Notes: a model not told the origin generated them from the sequence alone. Positions 20,395 through 32,547 are shown, counted from the first letter of the stretch. The stretch is DNA of 64,000 nucleotides from Schistosoma haematobium (GCF_000699445.3 NC_067197.1:6764152-6828151), one strand, 5' to 3'. A program made the numbers and translations.

Positions 20395-20795
20395 GACTGA
20401 TTAATGGCTCCATTCAAAATTATAATTTTGGCACAATATAGAATTATCAACACAAATTATTTCAACAAGTTTCCTTTTCTTATTTCTTGATTGATCCTGA
20501 TGACAAATATTGAGCTGTCGTCAGCTAGAAGCTAGCAGTTCAGGAATCGATATGTGAATAATTTATATTTTTTTCGATGCATATTGCCAGCAACCACGAT
20601 ATCTCTGATTGAGCTTTTTATTGCAATTTGTACAGTGGAAGGTTATAATCTTTTCACAAACTCACCTGAATAGGTTATGAGACAAATAGGCATAATGATG
20701 TGTTAAAATAAACAACAAAACAGATAACTTGTCGAAATATCTAGATGGTAGGGAGGAACAGGTAGCCCAGCTATTGAAGCAGGCCACCTTGGTGC
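20395..20795 (+). repeat. Repeat G, copy 1; possible LINE 3' untranslated region
   Basis: Follows the LINE fragment closely and matches 26700-27065 in the same orientation (GGCACAATATAGAATT, ATTTCAACAAGTTTCC). It may be the 3' part of that LINE; the second copy, lacking the coding part, is consistent with 5' truncation. Confidence 0.6.
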
Positions 20796-20832
20796 TATGA
20801 TTTTTACGCAATCATAATGTTTATAAACGATC

Positions 20833-21060
20833 ATTATATAATTTCAGTAGTTGAGATCATGAGTCAATTGAAGTTAGACCATCATGGAAAACCTGGAAGC
20901 ACTGAACGGTCGTTTCGTCCTATTTTGCGACTCCTGAGCAGTGCGCATCCACGATATTGCCTCGCAAGATTCGAACTCAAGTTTTCCATAGTGATCTAGC
21001 TTCAATTAACTCATGAACTCAACTATTGAAACTACTATAATATCCACGAGTAACCCCTTC
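20833..21060. mobile_element. HHR-B inverted pair
   Basis: A minus unit (tail, ribozyme, B box) at 20835-20980 is followed by a plus tail at 20980-21055. The ribozyme reads CTCAGGA on the minus strand (G5 changed) and is likely dead. Confidence 0.75.
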
Positions 21061-21420
21061 TGATACTAATCATTATATAGTCTAATATTCGAAGGTACTT
21101 TTTTTTCTTCTCTCATTGTACTGAATCATTTCAAATAGAAAAGCTTCATTATCAATTCTGATATAATAGGACGTTTTTGTACACATAAATAAAATGTGTT
21201 TTCTAAGTTGTCATAAGAACAGTTAATTAATCAATTAACTTAACTAGAGTTATGTAATCACCAATGACTGGTTTTAAGACAAAAATTCTAATTTCTAGTT
21301 CATAGGAAATCATAATAGACTAAGTTCAACTATACTAAGAAGTAAAATAGATATCATTAACTGGATAATTTAAAGTTACTATAGTAGTTATGTAACTTGA
21401 ATATTCTAGATGAACACTTC

Positions 21421-22027
21421 TAACTTACTTACTTACTTAAGCCTGTTACTCCCAATGGAGCATAGGCCATCGACAAGCATTCTCAAACCCACTCTGTCCT
21501 CCACCTTCTTTTCTAATTCCATCCAATTCTTGTTCATTTTCCTCCTATCTGTCTCCATTTCCCGGCGTAATGTGTTCTTTGGTCTTCCACTTTTCATTTG
21601 GCCTTGAGGATTCCATGTAAGGGCTTGTCTTGTGATGCAGTTGGGTGCTTTCCTCAATGTGTGTCTTATCCACTTCCAGTGCTTCTTCCTGATTTCTCCC
21701 TCCACTGGGATCTGGTTTGTTCTTTCCCACACTTGGTTGTTGCCAACGGATCCGAAGTATTTTGTATAGACAACTGTTAATAAACACCTGTATCTTCTGG
21801 ATGATGTCTTTCGTAGTTCCCCAGGTTTCTGCCCCATACAGTAGAACTGTTTTGACATTTGTATTGAAAATTCTGACCTTGGTGTTGGTTGAGAGTTGTT
21901 TTGAGTTCCAGATGTTCTTCAGTTGTAAATATGTTGCTCTTGCTTTTCCGATCCGCGCCTTCACATCTGCATCCGATCCACCGTGTTCATCAATGATGTT
22001 GCCCAAATATGTAAAGGTTTTTACATG
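21421..22027 (-). mobile_element. RTE-1 (SR2-like) LINE 3' end
   Basis: The minus strand encodes, with frameshifts, the conserved RTE-1 tail: IIDEHGGSDADVKARIGKAR, then [31 protein letters not shown], and [19 protein letters not shown]. It ends at SIGSNR followed by a TTAAGTAAGTAAGTAAG-type tail. The sequence spans two overlapping frames (21545-22006 and 21433-21858), so it is a pseudogenised, 5'-truncated copy without the RT core. Confidence 0.85.
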
Positions 22028-22099
22028 AACACTTCTAAGGGAGGGGAATTATACTTGAAGAAAAAAAAGTCAACCAAGTATTCATTCATTTTCATTGAT

Positions 22100-22250
22100 T
22101 TCTTACTTACATATTTAATTTCTGTTACCTCTTGTGAATGACCATATATATCATTCACTAGAATCTTTTCCAGTTGTTATTCATTCTTTTCATATTTACT
22201 TCCAATTCTTGGCCCAGTATATCCTTCCATCTTTCTCTTTTCCCTTTTCC
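22100..22250 (-). mobile_element. Degraded RTE-1 3' end
   Basis: Minus-strand resemblance to the last 150 bp of RTE-1, as at 15020-15180, starting with a TTACTTAC tail. Confidence 0.5.
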
Positions 22251-22966
22251 TTTTAAGATTCATTGATTATTAGGTTTATTTCGGTAGATATGATGGGCTA
22301 TTTATTATTTAAGATAATTTAATTAAATGAATTCATTATAATATATATACAATATCTATTTCAACTATAAGGTCATATACACATGACTGATTGTTATTTA
22401 TTCAATAATAATGTCAACTAGAATCTGATCATTAAACTAAAACATACAATGAATTTTTCTCCTTTTTTTGATTCATTATACAATGAAAGAAACAATTACA
22501 ATTAATTGAATGAACAATTTAATCTCCCTGAAAGAATGGTAACTTGAAACAGAGAGATAAAGAGAAAGAGAGAGAGAGAGTGATTGAAAAAGACAAAATA
22601 TGAAAGAGGTCAACTTGATATGAAGTTCTAAGACAACAACAATAACAACAACACCATCACCATCATCATCACCACCACCACCAACAAAAACTAATCATCT
22701 CTCTGTCAATCATATAAGAAATCTGGATACATGAATCCTTATGGAAACTGATTCATACATACATAAGTATAGTTAAAGATTACACAGGAGAGAGAGAGAG
22801 AGAGATAATCGAAAGATTGAAGATAATGTACAGTAGGAGGAGATTTTATGAAGAAATGTTCTTTACAAAAAAAGGATAATAATAATAATAACCATTCTAT
22901 TTGTATCAATGTAAATCTGATGTTTTATGAACCACACCCAATTTCATTTTTCTTACGTTACACAAA

Positions 22967-23034
<68 letters not shown>

Positions 23035-23370
23035 GTAATAATAATAAAGGAAACGATGAAAACTACTTGAAAATTCAATAAATTGTGGATTAAAACAAAA
23101 TTTACTGATTCATTTTTGTTCTTTTTTTTTAGAGAAAAAAAAGAAATACTCTTCAATCTAATATTCATTGATTCTATTGAATTGGTAAAATAATAATGGT
23201 GAATGATTAGAATGAAACATGAAAATAAGGAGTGATTTTTATGTTAGGACAATGGGAAATATACAGGATAGAGGGATGTTCGTTTGTTTGTTTGAGGTGT
23301 TTTTAACAGATCTTGTAAAAATTGGATAGTAAGTTGGTAGTTTATGATGAAATGTAATGGGTTTTAGTGT
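22251..23370. repeat. Low-complexity region with microsatellites
   Basis: GA runs at 22565-22580 and 22789-22805, CAA/CAC runs near 22635-22685, and an ACT/AAT compound run at 22966-23046. The 77- and 71-codon frames over it are translations of the repeat. Confidence 0.8.
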
Positions 23371-23374
23371 TGGA

Positions 23375-23460
23375 GTGAACATCAAACCTGGGAAGCACGT
23401 TCATTTGGATAACGAGTTTCAAAACGAAACACAGGTCTTAGATTCCACTGCTAGCTATAT
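23375..23460 (+). mobile_element. Decayed HHR-A ribozyme region
   Basis: GGATAACGAGTTTCAAAACG, then AAACACAGGTC and TTAGATTCCACTGCTAGC follow HHR-A order; CTGACGA has become TAACGA. Confidence 0.55.
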
Positions 23461-23624
23461 AATATCTTTTCTATTTAAACTTGATACATAATCGCTATAT
23501 TGAGTCAATCCTCATAGGATTCACATATGTCAACTAAGATTAATGAAAATCCAGTCAAAATATTAAAAACAGAATTTACATACAGTGATTCTTGGTTTAC
23601 AATTATGAGTATTTTCTATTCATA

Positions 23625-24085
23625 TCATGAATGGACCACTATTGAAAACCTGGAAGCCCTGAATGGCCGTTTCATCCTAGTATGGGACATTTCAACAGTG
23701 CGCATCCACGATCCTGCACCAGAGACATGAACCCAGAATCCTCGATCTCGCATACGAACGCTTAACCTCCAGACCACTGACCTAGCATTCAACGGTGTAA
23801 ATGTCTAACTTCAACCAATCCACGATATTGCGCGATCGTCCACCATTGTCTTCTGTGAGTAACTCCCTCTAAAACAGACACAGTTTAACTCCACCGGTCA
23901 CGACTTCTCTCTACAATTCCAGAAAATCCATTTTGAAGCTAGTAACTAGTGAGCACATGACAATTATCAGTGTAGGGTTTCAGAAATTGTTGATCGTAGA
24001 TGCCCACTGCCGAGGAGTCCTAATATTAGGACGAAACAGACATCAAGTGTTTTCAGGTTTTCAATGATGATATAATATTAATTTA
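23625..24085. mobile_element. HHR-B head-to-head pair
   Basis: A long minus unit (23633-23995) with ribozyme remnant, head and upstream tail is followed by a plus ribozyme and tail (23996-24080). The plus core reads CCGAGGA (U4 lost) but keeps GTCC/GGAC and GAAA. Confidence 0.75.
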
Positions 24086-24360
24086 AACTCAACAATCCCC
24101 ATAATCCTTTACTAATATGAACATTTTCTTGATATTTATTGAGTTTTTCTTCTTGCAACTGGAAATTTCTATGAATAGTCTTTGATTTTACTTTAACCTA
24201 ATGTAACTTCTCTGAGGTATTCATTTTTATAATCAATAATTTTCTTTTCCAATTGTTACTGAGGAATAATTTTTAAAAAAATTTTGTAATGAAAGTTTAT
24301 GATCGGAAATGAATTCTTCACATTAAGTTTTTTTTCCTTTTTTTGTGAAATAAATTTTAA

Positions 24361-24770
24361 TGAAACTTAATCACAATTGAATGATCACTGGGTGGTGATC
24401 ATTGCCATGTGTGTCAACTCCTTCTTAGCACAGATCGAATGCTATCGACCAAGTTGCAATGTGGCCACTAGTCTAGATATCGAGGCAATACACACAGTAT
24501 GCACATATGCCAATAAGAGGCTGACCAATTGCAATCCTATACATCAATGGGAAGATCCAAGTAAACAACACCAAGCAGGCGGCTATCAGGACTCAGTAGC
24601 TAACTGGATAACATGATGGCGTTTGAAACGAACAGTACCGAGTTCGAGTCCCAAAGTGAACATCAACTCTGAGATGCTGGCACATCCAGTTGACGAGTTC
24701 CAAATAGGATGAAACGGACGTCCTGGATTCCATTGCTAGCCACTATCCATCTTAACATCTTTGTTTGTTT
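24361..24770 (+). mobile_element. Composite HHR-C tail plus HHR-A unit
   Basis: 24361-24478 is the HHR-C tail in its minus orientation. It joins directly an HHR-A unit (linker 24479-24590, head with GAGTTCGAGTCCC near 24650, ribozyme 24680-24732, end CTAGCCACTATCCAT). The ribozyme has TTGACGA (C3 to U) but an otherwise good ATCCAG/CTGGAT stem I and C17. Confidence 0.8.
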
Positions 24771-25019
24771 AAAATAACGAAAAAAAAAAAACAAAATACA
24801 TTTTATCACAGCATGAATAATTATGAATTGTTTTAAAGTTTCTAATTGAAGTATTTAACAGAAAATTAATTTCAATTGATAGTTCTATCATAACAAGTAA
24901 GTGATACTTAATTTTGTTTGTTTAAACCATCTTATATTGAACAATTTATGATGAAGATGAAGCGGTGCATTAAATTTCAAGTGATTGAATTAACCTGTGG
25001 TTAGAAGTGTTTAGAAGTA

Positions 25020-25061
<42 letters not shown>

Positions 25062-25310
25062 TGATAGAGCTGTATCAAGTATATATTTGTTTATGATATC
25101 TGAAGAGGAATAAGATACACAAAAGAACGTTGTTATACAATATTAAGAATGTTAAGGGTTTTCGTTTTATTTATCTGAAATTAACTATACTATATACATT
25201 CTACTTCTTTAGGAATGATGAATTAATGAGAATCATACTCAATTCAGTATGGATATCAAGATAATTAGTAGGGGATGTTAGTTATATGCTTGAATGTTAG
25301 TACGAATTTA
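24771..25310. other. No recognised gene; (AAT)n at 25019-25062
   Basis: AT-rich DNA with one trinucleotide microsatellite. Confidence 0.6.
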
Positions 25311-25314
25311 TCTT

Positions 25315-26045
25315 ACTTGATAAACGGAACGAAGGTCAAAGATACAGTGTTTCCGGGCCTGCTAACTAGATCAAGAAGTCTTCATCAGGCGTAGAGAATG
25401 TATTCTGCAAGCACCCAGAGAATACGAGGTCACTAGGCACACAAATCAAGCATATTTATACAATAATAGAAACGCCCTTGGGAGAGCCACAAAACAGCAT
25501 ACTAAGAAAATCAGTCAACCAATGACAGTCAAGGATTTCCGAATGGGAAATGTAAGCTGTAGGTCAACTAAGCGTCTCTTGGCACGAAAACATAAAATTC
25601 AAATTTTTAGAATAAGATTACAAAATTAGGACTTTTTCCAAGTGAGTTCTGGGGATCTAACGTCCTCAACAGTTAGATCCCCAGAACTAACTTGGTAAAT
25701 ACCTTATTTTTCAAAATTTTCTTTTAAGAATTTAAATTTTTTATTTTTGCCCTAAAAGCGCTTATTTTCACCTTTATGTCGTATTTCCCATTTGGGGGGG
25801 GGTCTTAAACACTATTGGCTCGTTGTATCTTTTAGTATGCTATTTTGTAGTGCTTCCGAAGGACATTTTTGTTATATATATGCTTATTTTTTGCTTGTTG
25901 TTATTGTTCGTGTCTCTGGTTGAGTGTGGAATATATTTCCCTCTTCCGAAGTTGGACTTCCTTCTTTAGTTAACGGGGCTAGGACGCATTGGAATAGCTA
26001 GCTTATTAGTCATTGTGTTACAGAATCTTTGTTCCGTTTTCAGAT
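25315..26045. repeat. Foldback repeat L with perfect apex hairpin
   Basis: The left arm (25315-25661) and right arm (25672-26045) are diverged reverse complements: AAACGGAACGAAGG versus CTTTGTTCCGTTTTC, AGCATACTAAGAAAA versus TTTTAGTATGCTA, AATGGGAAAT versus ATTTCCCATT. The apex is a 24-bp stem with one mismatch (25638-25661 and 25672-25695) around a 10-nt loop. Complemented, the left arm contains GCCTGATGAAGA, which recalls the PLE-1 terminus; this could be an inverted pair of PLE-like ends. Confidence 0.7.
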
Positions 26046-26424
26046 TAGGTGAACTCGTAATATCTTCAAACATAGCAGGATATCAACATAATTAGTAGGT
26101 GTTGAGTTATCTAAACCGGATAGGTTAATCATAAAGCTCCCATTGTATTTCTTGACATTATCATCGAGATATACTTCAAAACGATGTGGCTTATCAGAAT
26201 ATTTTTGCAAATGATTGACAGTTTGCCCTACGGACATAGGATATCATACGTTGTAAATAGTGTTCTGATTTCACTTAGCTGTGGTAAATCTGAAATGGAG
26301 AATTATATTGAAATCTCAATCAATGAAAAATTAGTCATGTTAACCACAAACGCTAACCTAATCTGACTGAATAGGACTCTGTTGAAGGAACTGAATATTT
26401 AACGTAAATGTTTGTTTTTAAAAC

Positions 26425-26595
26425 GTCAGTCGATTCATGATCTCAATCAAAAACTTAATAATTTCCACAACGCCATACTGATAATTACCATGTGCTCACT
26501 AGTGACTAGATTCTTGAGGGAATTCTCGGAGTTCTAGTGAGAAGCCTTGACCGATGGAGCTAATCCATGTCAAGTAGAGACAGGGGATCTAACAT
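26425..26595 (+). mobile_element. HHR-B tail segment
   Basis: TCATGATCTCAATCAAAAAC and TGTGCTCACTAGTGAC motifs match the tail of the HHR-B subfamily at 38340-38400 and, reversed, 38080-38110. Confidence 0.6.
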
Positions 26596-26699
26596 CCCCA
26601 ACAATTCTCTGGATGTTTCTGTGACACCTCCATTCAAAAGTTTCCAAGTGTTTTAAGAGCCCCCTGTGCTTTTTTCAAGGAATATTCTGGGTCTGCCCA

Positions 26700-27065
26700 A
26701 TAATAATAATCATTATTGGCTTTATTCAATTTTATATTTTTGGTACAATATAGAATTCTCAGCATAAAGTATTTCAACAAGTTTCCGTTTCTTATCTCTT
26801 TATCGATCCTTGCGATAAATATTGAGTGGTTACCAGTTAGATGTTTAGCAGTTCATGAATCAACATCTATATAATGTATATTCTTTTCACTGCATATTAC
26901 CAGCTACCATGATGCCTCTGATTGGGCTCTTTTGTGACTTGTACAGTGAAATGCCGTCAACTTTTCACACACAAACACACACGAAAACAGATAACTTGTT
27001 AAATCATTCAGATGGCAGGAACAAGTAGCCCAGATATTCAAGTAGGCCGCCTCATTTTTTGTTAC
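26700..27065 (+). repeat. Repeat G, copy 2
   Basis: Same-orientation match to 20395-20795. Confidence 0.65.
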
Positions 27066-27297
27066 TACAACAAGATAAAAACTGATTACATTTGTAAAGA
27101 TATAATGATATATATCTATTGTCATAGATCATTTTATGCATAGTTACTTTTTAAGCTTTTAAATATTGCATGATGAAAATAATTAAATGGAAATTTATTA
27201 TTTATATTATCATTACAATGTTTGTTTGTTTTTGTAATCAAATGAGATACTAATGTGTCTGATTATTGTCTTTTGATGTTGATGAAAAATTGTTGAT

Positions 27298-27850
27298 AAA
27301 CGGAAAATTTTAATAGTTGAGATCATAAGTTAATTGAAGCTAGACCACCATGGTAAACCTAGATACACTGGACTTCCATTTCCTTCTATTGTGGGACTTC
27401 TCAGAAGTGCGCATCCATGATCTTTACCTCGCAAGATTTGAATACAGGACTTATCGGTCTCGATCTCAACTATTAAAATTACTGTAATATCCGCAAAAAA
27501 CGCCTTCTGATATTGATCAACATATGTTAACTAGTGACTGGATTCAAGAGGTATTTCTTGGAGTTCTAGTGAGAAACAGTGACCAGTGGAGTTCAACGGT
27601 GTCTGTTGTGAGGTAGTAACTCACTGAAGATAATGGTGGATATGTCGCTCAATTTCGTAGATTATTTGAAGTTAGACATTAACACCATTGGATACCAGTC
27701 GACTCAGTGGTCTAGAGGTTAAGCGTTCGCTTGCAAGACCGATGAAACAGCCGTACAGTGTATACAGGTTTTCCATGGTGGTCTAGCTTCAATTGACTCA
27801 TAATTTCAACTATTAAAATTACTATAATATCCACAAAAAACCGCTTCTGA
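27298..27850. mobile_element. HHR-B head-to-head pair, ribozyme deleted from the plus unit
   Basis: A minus tail, ribozyme remnant and B box (27305-27470) are followed by a plus unit (27470-27850) with tail, A-box region (GTGGTCTAGAGGTTAAGCG near 27710), a direct jump from the head into GATGAAACAGCCGTACAGTG, and tail. CTGAGGA and stem II are missing from the plus unit. Confidence 0.75.
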
Positions 27851-27950
27851 AAAGAAAAATTACTTACTTACGCTTGTTACTCCCTTTGGAGAAGCATAAG
27901 CCGCCTACCAGCACTCTCTATTCAACCCTGTCCTGGGCAATAAAAGGAAA
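27851..27950 (-). mobile_element. RTE-1 3' terminus
   Basis: TTACTTACTTACGCTTGTTA followed by the minus-strand end of RTE-1, truncated after about 90 bp. Confidence 0.7.
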
Positions 27951-28444
27951 ATGAACAATATTTGTTCTCATTAGTTTATTTTTAATTCCATACTATAGTG
28001 AACTTATTACCAGTAAAAAACGTAAGTTATTCATTTCATTAAAATTGAATAAGACTAAAGGCCACATTGGAACTAATAGTCTTTTGAACTCGAACAATAC
28101 TAAAGATTAGGCAAATATGACATTAGTTATCAATTAGTGATCAATCACTTTAGATATGTCAGTCTTACAGAAGTAGTCAGTAGTGATTCAAATAGCTTAA
28201 TAGATTTGAATCTCATGAAATTCGTCACTCCCTTCATGATTGTAGATAAGCCTTGCTGTCTTAATACTGAATCGGTTCAGATTTAGATTAAGCAGGGTTG
28301 TACTAATCTCAAACATTATAACTACTGTTTGTTTCACTAAATGGTGAATGGTGAACAGCGGAATGATTAATTAGTATAAAAGAATATCATATTCCCAAGT
28401 ACGTCCTGCTGATATAATTCTACCAGTCAAGTTGCAATATATAT

Positions 28445-28640
28445 ACTATTCATATGAAATCTGGTTTGAAATATTTTTTCTGGTTAGCGTAAGCGGTTAG
28501 CGAGCTTCCAGCTGAAGAGGAAATTAGGAAAAGATGTTGGAAGTGGATAGGAAATCCTGAAAGGGGATGGAAAAGAGGAAGGCTAATGAACAAATTACGT
28601 CGGGAAATAGGAGCAGATATGAAAAGTAGTAGTAGTAGTA
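28445..28640 (+). mobile_element. Repeat H fragment fused to an RTE-1 3' segment
   Basis: 28450-28505 matches repeat H (TTTTTTCTGGTTAGCG, TTAGCGAG). 28506-28640 matches RTE-1 coding DNA (AGAGGAAATTAGGAAAAGAT and later GGAAATAGGAGCAGATATG), ending in an AGTAGTAGT run. This supports H being part of an internally deleted RTE-type element. Confidence 0.65.
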
Positions 28641-28884
28641 GTCATATAAAATCTGCATTTTGGCTTAATTTTTTTATATGAGATGATGAATAGCAGTCGA
28701 TAGGTATTTATAATTAACCAAGACTTTATGTTAGGTGACACTTATTAGTAGTGTGTTTAGAATTTTATGGGACTTGATGTAACTTGTCAAATTTAAATCC
28801 ATATTATTCAAATTCATAATGATCAGTTAGGTCCAGGAGTGACTTGTTTGTTGAACAACTATAAACCACAAAATCATTTATGAT

Positions 28885-29070
28885 ATATATGGTATGTAGT
28901 AAGCAGTGTAATTATGGACGCGTGTTTCGTCACATTTAAAATTCGTTAGTTGCATGAACCTGCATCCCTGTGTTGATGTTATGCTGAAACCCTAATTTGA
29001 TGCTTTTTGCTAAATTTACCTTCAAAGGACTCTGATAGGTCTGTGTCTTTAACCTGTTAAGCCATTTCTA
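28885..29070 (-). mobile_element. Decayed HHR-A copy
   Basis: Minus strand keeps the order of the HHR-A ribozyme (CTAACGA for CTGACGA, then GACGAAACACGCGTCC) and part of the head. Confidence 0.6.
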
Positions 29071-29184
29071 TCATAGAGGTCCATTGAACGGTAGAAATTA
29101 TTATCGGATAAAACAAACGTCATATTAAAAGTAAAACAAAATTCGTAAGTATGGGGTGTTTGGAAATTGTCAAATTATGTTGAG

Positions 29185-29420
29185 ATTATAAACTGGACTA
29201 CATTAAAAAATCATTACAAACAATAGAGCACTAGACAGATGCTTCGTCCTACTTTGGAACTCCCTTATGGGAGACCAACATTCCTGGGTTCAACCTCTGA
29301 TTATGGAGTTGTGTATGCTCACTTTTTAGGAGTCTCAAACTGGAACAAAACTCCATCCATTGATCCGAGGCTTTCAATTGTTATCTAACTTAGACTAGCT
29401 TATGATCTCAACAAGCAAAA
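29185..29420. mobile_element. Decayed HHR-B inverted pair
   Basis: A minus ribozyme remnant (29215-29265), a B-box-like GGTTCAACCTC and a plus remnant (29310-29410) with the TATCTAACTTAGACTAGC tail. Confidence 0.5.
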
Positions 29421-30060
29421 TTTTAAGTTTAGTCCATATATTTAGAATTAACTCTACATTTGTCTATAATTTATTTTAGATAATTTGTTCTTGACTGAAA
29501 AGGATCAACTGTTCAGTGCCTTCTAGTTTTCGCTAATTCTCAAGTTGTTGCCGATTTGTGACTCAAATATGCTTTTGAAATAACAATTGCAGATGCCAAT
29601 AGACAATTACAGTTTAATGTGATGTTATTGCTCTATGAGTTTTCAAATCGTGGTTGAAGACTTTTCCTCATTACAAATCTACCAAACCCACCGGAACCTA
29701 GGAATTAAGTTATGTTATAAAACAAACCAAACAAATCGATGTCATTTGTGATCAGATCCTACTGATCGCTATGTCATGTAGCCACTTATGCACAGTTGCC
29801 ATTATGTTTTGATGTACGGTGGTTGAAGGCAGTTATACTAGATAAAACAGTCATTATTATCAACCTAAGTAATACATTAGAGGTGTGGTTATATTTCATC
29901 GGATAAAGACTAGCCTTAGGCACTGATTGATAAAGTAGCCAAACGAACATCTGATGGAACTTACAATAACAATAATAATTATTATAACAAGAATAAAAAA
30001 CATGAAAACAACTGAACTGTATTATCAAAGTGTTGATAAAATCACATGAACTATGGTAAG
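29421..30060. other. No recognised feature
   Basis: AT-rich DNA with one 101-codon minus frame that shows no domain. Confidence 0.4.
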
Positions 30061-30064
30061 AAGA

Positions 30065-30485
30065 ATGAAGACAGGTACATCCGTCTGACAAGTCTCAAAC
30101 ATGGCGAAACGAGTTTTCTGGGTTCCAATACTAGCCACCATTCATCTTTGTTTATATGCTTGTGACTTAAGGCAATATCAAAGCAATCCGCATAGTATGT
30201 ACATATACAAATATGAGACTAATTAATTACAGTCCTAAATATCAATGAGAAGATCCAAACAAACAATACAAAATAAATTTAAACTTCACTTCATTACATA
30301 AGCTAGTGGCTATGTGGACTTACTAGCTAATCAGATAACGTGATAGCATTTGAAGTGAATGGTACTGAGTTCGAGCCTCGGAGCGAACATCAGCTGTGCA
30401 GGTAATTCCATTTGACTAGACCCAAACATGACAAAATGAGCATCTTGGATTCCACTGCAAACTACCATCCATCTTTGATTATGAG
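30065..30485 (+). mobile_element. HHR-A tandem copy: ribozyme, unit, ribozyme
   Basis: The first ribozyme core starts at 30085 (CTGACAA, G8 changed). A full HHR-A unit follows (linker 30170-30280, head near 30310-30375 with GAGTTCGAGCCTC), then a second ribozyme remnant starting at 30412. The core-to-core distance is 327 bp. Both ribozymes are mutated. Confidence 0.8.
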
Positions 30486-30582
30486 AATAAAGATTGTTTA
30501 AAAAAGACATACGGAGTATAGATTATCAACAAAATGATTATAGGCCAAAATTAAAGCATCAAAAGATCGATATTAGATAATA

Positions 30583-30692
30583 AATCGAACACTTCACTTC
30601 TATCTGAAGTTTGTGCTGATGATGTCGCTCAGAAGAACAATGAAAGCTTCACGACCAAACCATCCAGCTCAGAGAACAAAACTCCATCAAAA
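30583..30692 (+). repeat. Repeat D, single arm
   Basis: Near-identical to 19160-19262, including GTGCTGATGATGTCG and CATCCAGCTCAGAGAAC, without a second arm. Confidence 0.75.
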
Positions 30693-31240
30693 ACGATGTA
30701 TTTTGATATGCTTTATAAATACCGACTTTAGTACTGTATAGAGTTATTCTGAATGTAAGTAAAACAATATCACTGTCTACAAATGTTCTTCTTTTGGGAG
30801 CTAAATAGAAATGATGAAATCATACAGGAATCGCTGAAAGCATCGACTTGTTACTTTAACTAAGTTAAAAATAAATTGGTAATAATAGAAATTGTGGAGA
30901 TTGTTGAATAACCTAGTTCACATCATGGATTGACTTTATCCAGTAAATCTATGATTGTTATCTTAAGTTCAAAACTTATTTGGATCGTGAAAACTCACTG
31001 ATAAAAAGTTCTATGATAGAACAAAACTCTTCTCCATTGCTTCTTCGGTTTTTAGGATTTACATAGCTGCAGATAAATTATTGATATAAATTGTGAATTT
31101 AAGATAATAAATGTCAAATGAATAGTCTAAAATTGACATAATTGTTATCAGATCCAAATTTTATCCTTCAAGAAGTCATCGGTATAGTTCAAAACCAGAT
31201 TGTAAGTGCTGTTCAGTTCCTCTTGTTCAAGAGATTTTCT

Positions 31241-31529
31241 GGTGAAACTATAATTTATGGACGCGCTTTAAGGGACACCAGATTGACTTTGAGAGTGTCC
31301 ACCTAATAACCAGGACTAAATAAGGGTTATAAACCTGTGTAAGGAATGAGAATTATGATTCACAGTTGATAGTTAGGGTTAGGAACTAGATTTAGGGTTT
31401 TCATCACGAACTAACATCAGCTAAAATTCCAAAATGTTATTTAGCCAAATAGATAAATGAATTTCGTACTAAAATCCTAGACCTGTCATCTTATATTTGA
31501 TTGGTTCGTCCATAAATTATAGTTTCGCC
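31241..31529. mobile_element. TIR element J, copy 1
   Basis: 289 bp bounded by 23-bp terminal inverted repeats (31241-31263 and 31507-31529) with one difference. The interior matches J copies at 50719-51340 and 56685-56974. It includes a telomere-like GTTAGGGTTAGG near 31373. No coding region, so it is a non-autonomous (MITE-type) DNA transposon. No matching target duplication is seen at this copy. Confidence 0.8.
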
Positions 31530-32545
31530 GTATAATAGCTAATAGACAAATCATGAATATAACTAACCTATTATATGTAAATCATTGAATAAGTAAAGTA
31601 ACCAGAAATGATGCGAGAGGAAATATAGAATTAAATAACCAAGAAGTGAATGATTATAACCATTGTCACTTCTCTTCCACCTTCACTTATGACTATTATT
31701 GTTCTTTCTTATATTTTTTTTCCCGTTCACTGAATAACACTAACATGATTAACTTCTGTTTTCGGTGTTTATATATATGTATATAGTAGCTTCTACAAGT
31801 TAGTGGATGACAAAGAGGATGAAGACAGACAAGGCAGTTATGGAACTTAGACTTCAATGATTTTATCTAATAAAATAACAACAACTGCAACAACAACAAC
31901 AACATCAACAATAGAGAAAATAATAACGACTAGTAACGGACTAAAAATGCGATGAATAGAAATGACAAGAACAACTGAACTAGGGCGTTAACTTACTGAT
32001 TTGATTAATTACTGAATGGTGAAGCAAATATATATATATACATTTTAATAAATACACTTTTATGCATTCGCTGGATGTTATTGTTTCTTACTTTTTTTCC
32101 CCCTAAGTACTTCCATTGTTATGTTCTTTTTTTACTTGGGATGATTTTATATGCAAGTACGACTTAATGTTCTCGATACTAATGACTTCATATTCGATGT
32201 ATGGAAACGGTTGTTATAGTAACCGATGGGTAACTCAGTTGCTTAGTATGTTGTGATTTAATAATTTACTATAATATTCATGATTATTATTATTATTATT
32301 ATGAATTGATGAGAGATGATTTTTCAAGTTTAGACCATGTTATATAATTCGTAGGGATTTGCAATTTCCCGATATTAAATTTTAAGATTATATTTGATTG
32401 CATTCTATTGTCATATAATAGATTTTGAGCAAATTATCTTGATATAACTTTTAATTAATGGCAATCTGGACTTAGTAGTTTGACAGATAACCCAATGAGT
32501 TCAAATTTCAGTGTGACTGTCAATACCAGAATATGTGTGGAACCA
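31530..32545. other. AT-rich DNA, no recognised feature
   Basis: Contains CAA and TTA runs only. Confidence 0.5.
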
Positions 32546-32547
32546 GA

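Noticed and set aside
22848..23168. Asn/Thr-rich and Ile/Ser-rich frames
   Set aside because: They translate the ACT/AAT compound microsatellite.
30585..30690. Calling the D repeat a confirmed hammerhead
   Set aside because: Stem I does not pair at the first position and stem II has an extra base, so the fold is not canonical.
31241..31529. A 9-bp target duplication for J copy 1
   Set aside because: The bases next to the two TIRs (AGATTTTCT and GTATAATAG) do not match.
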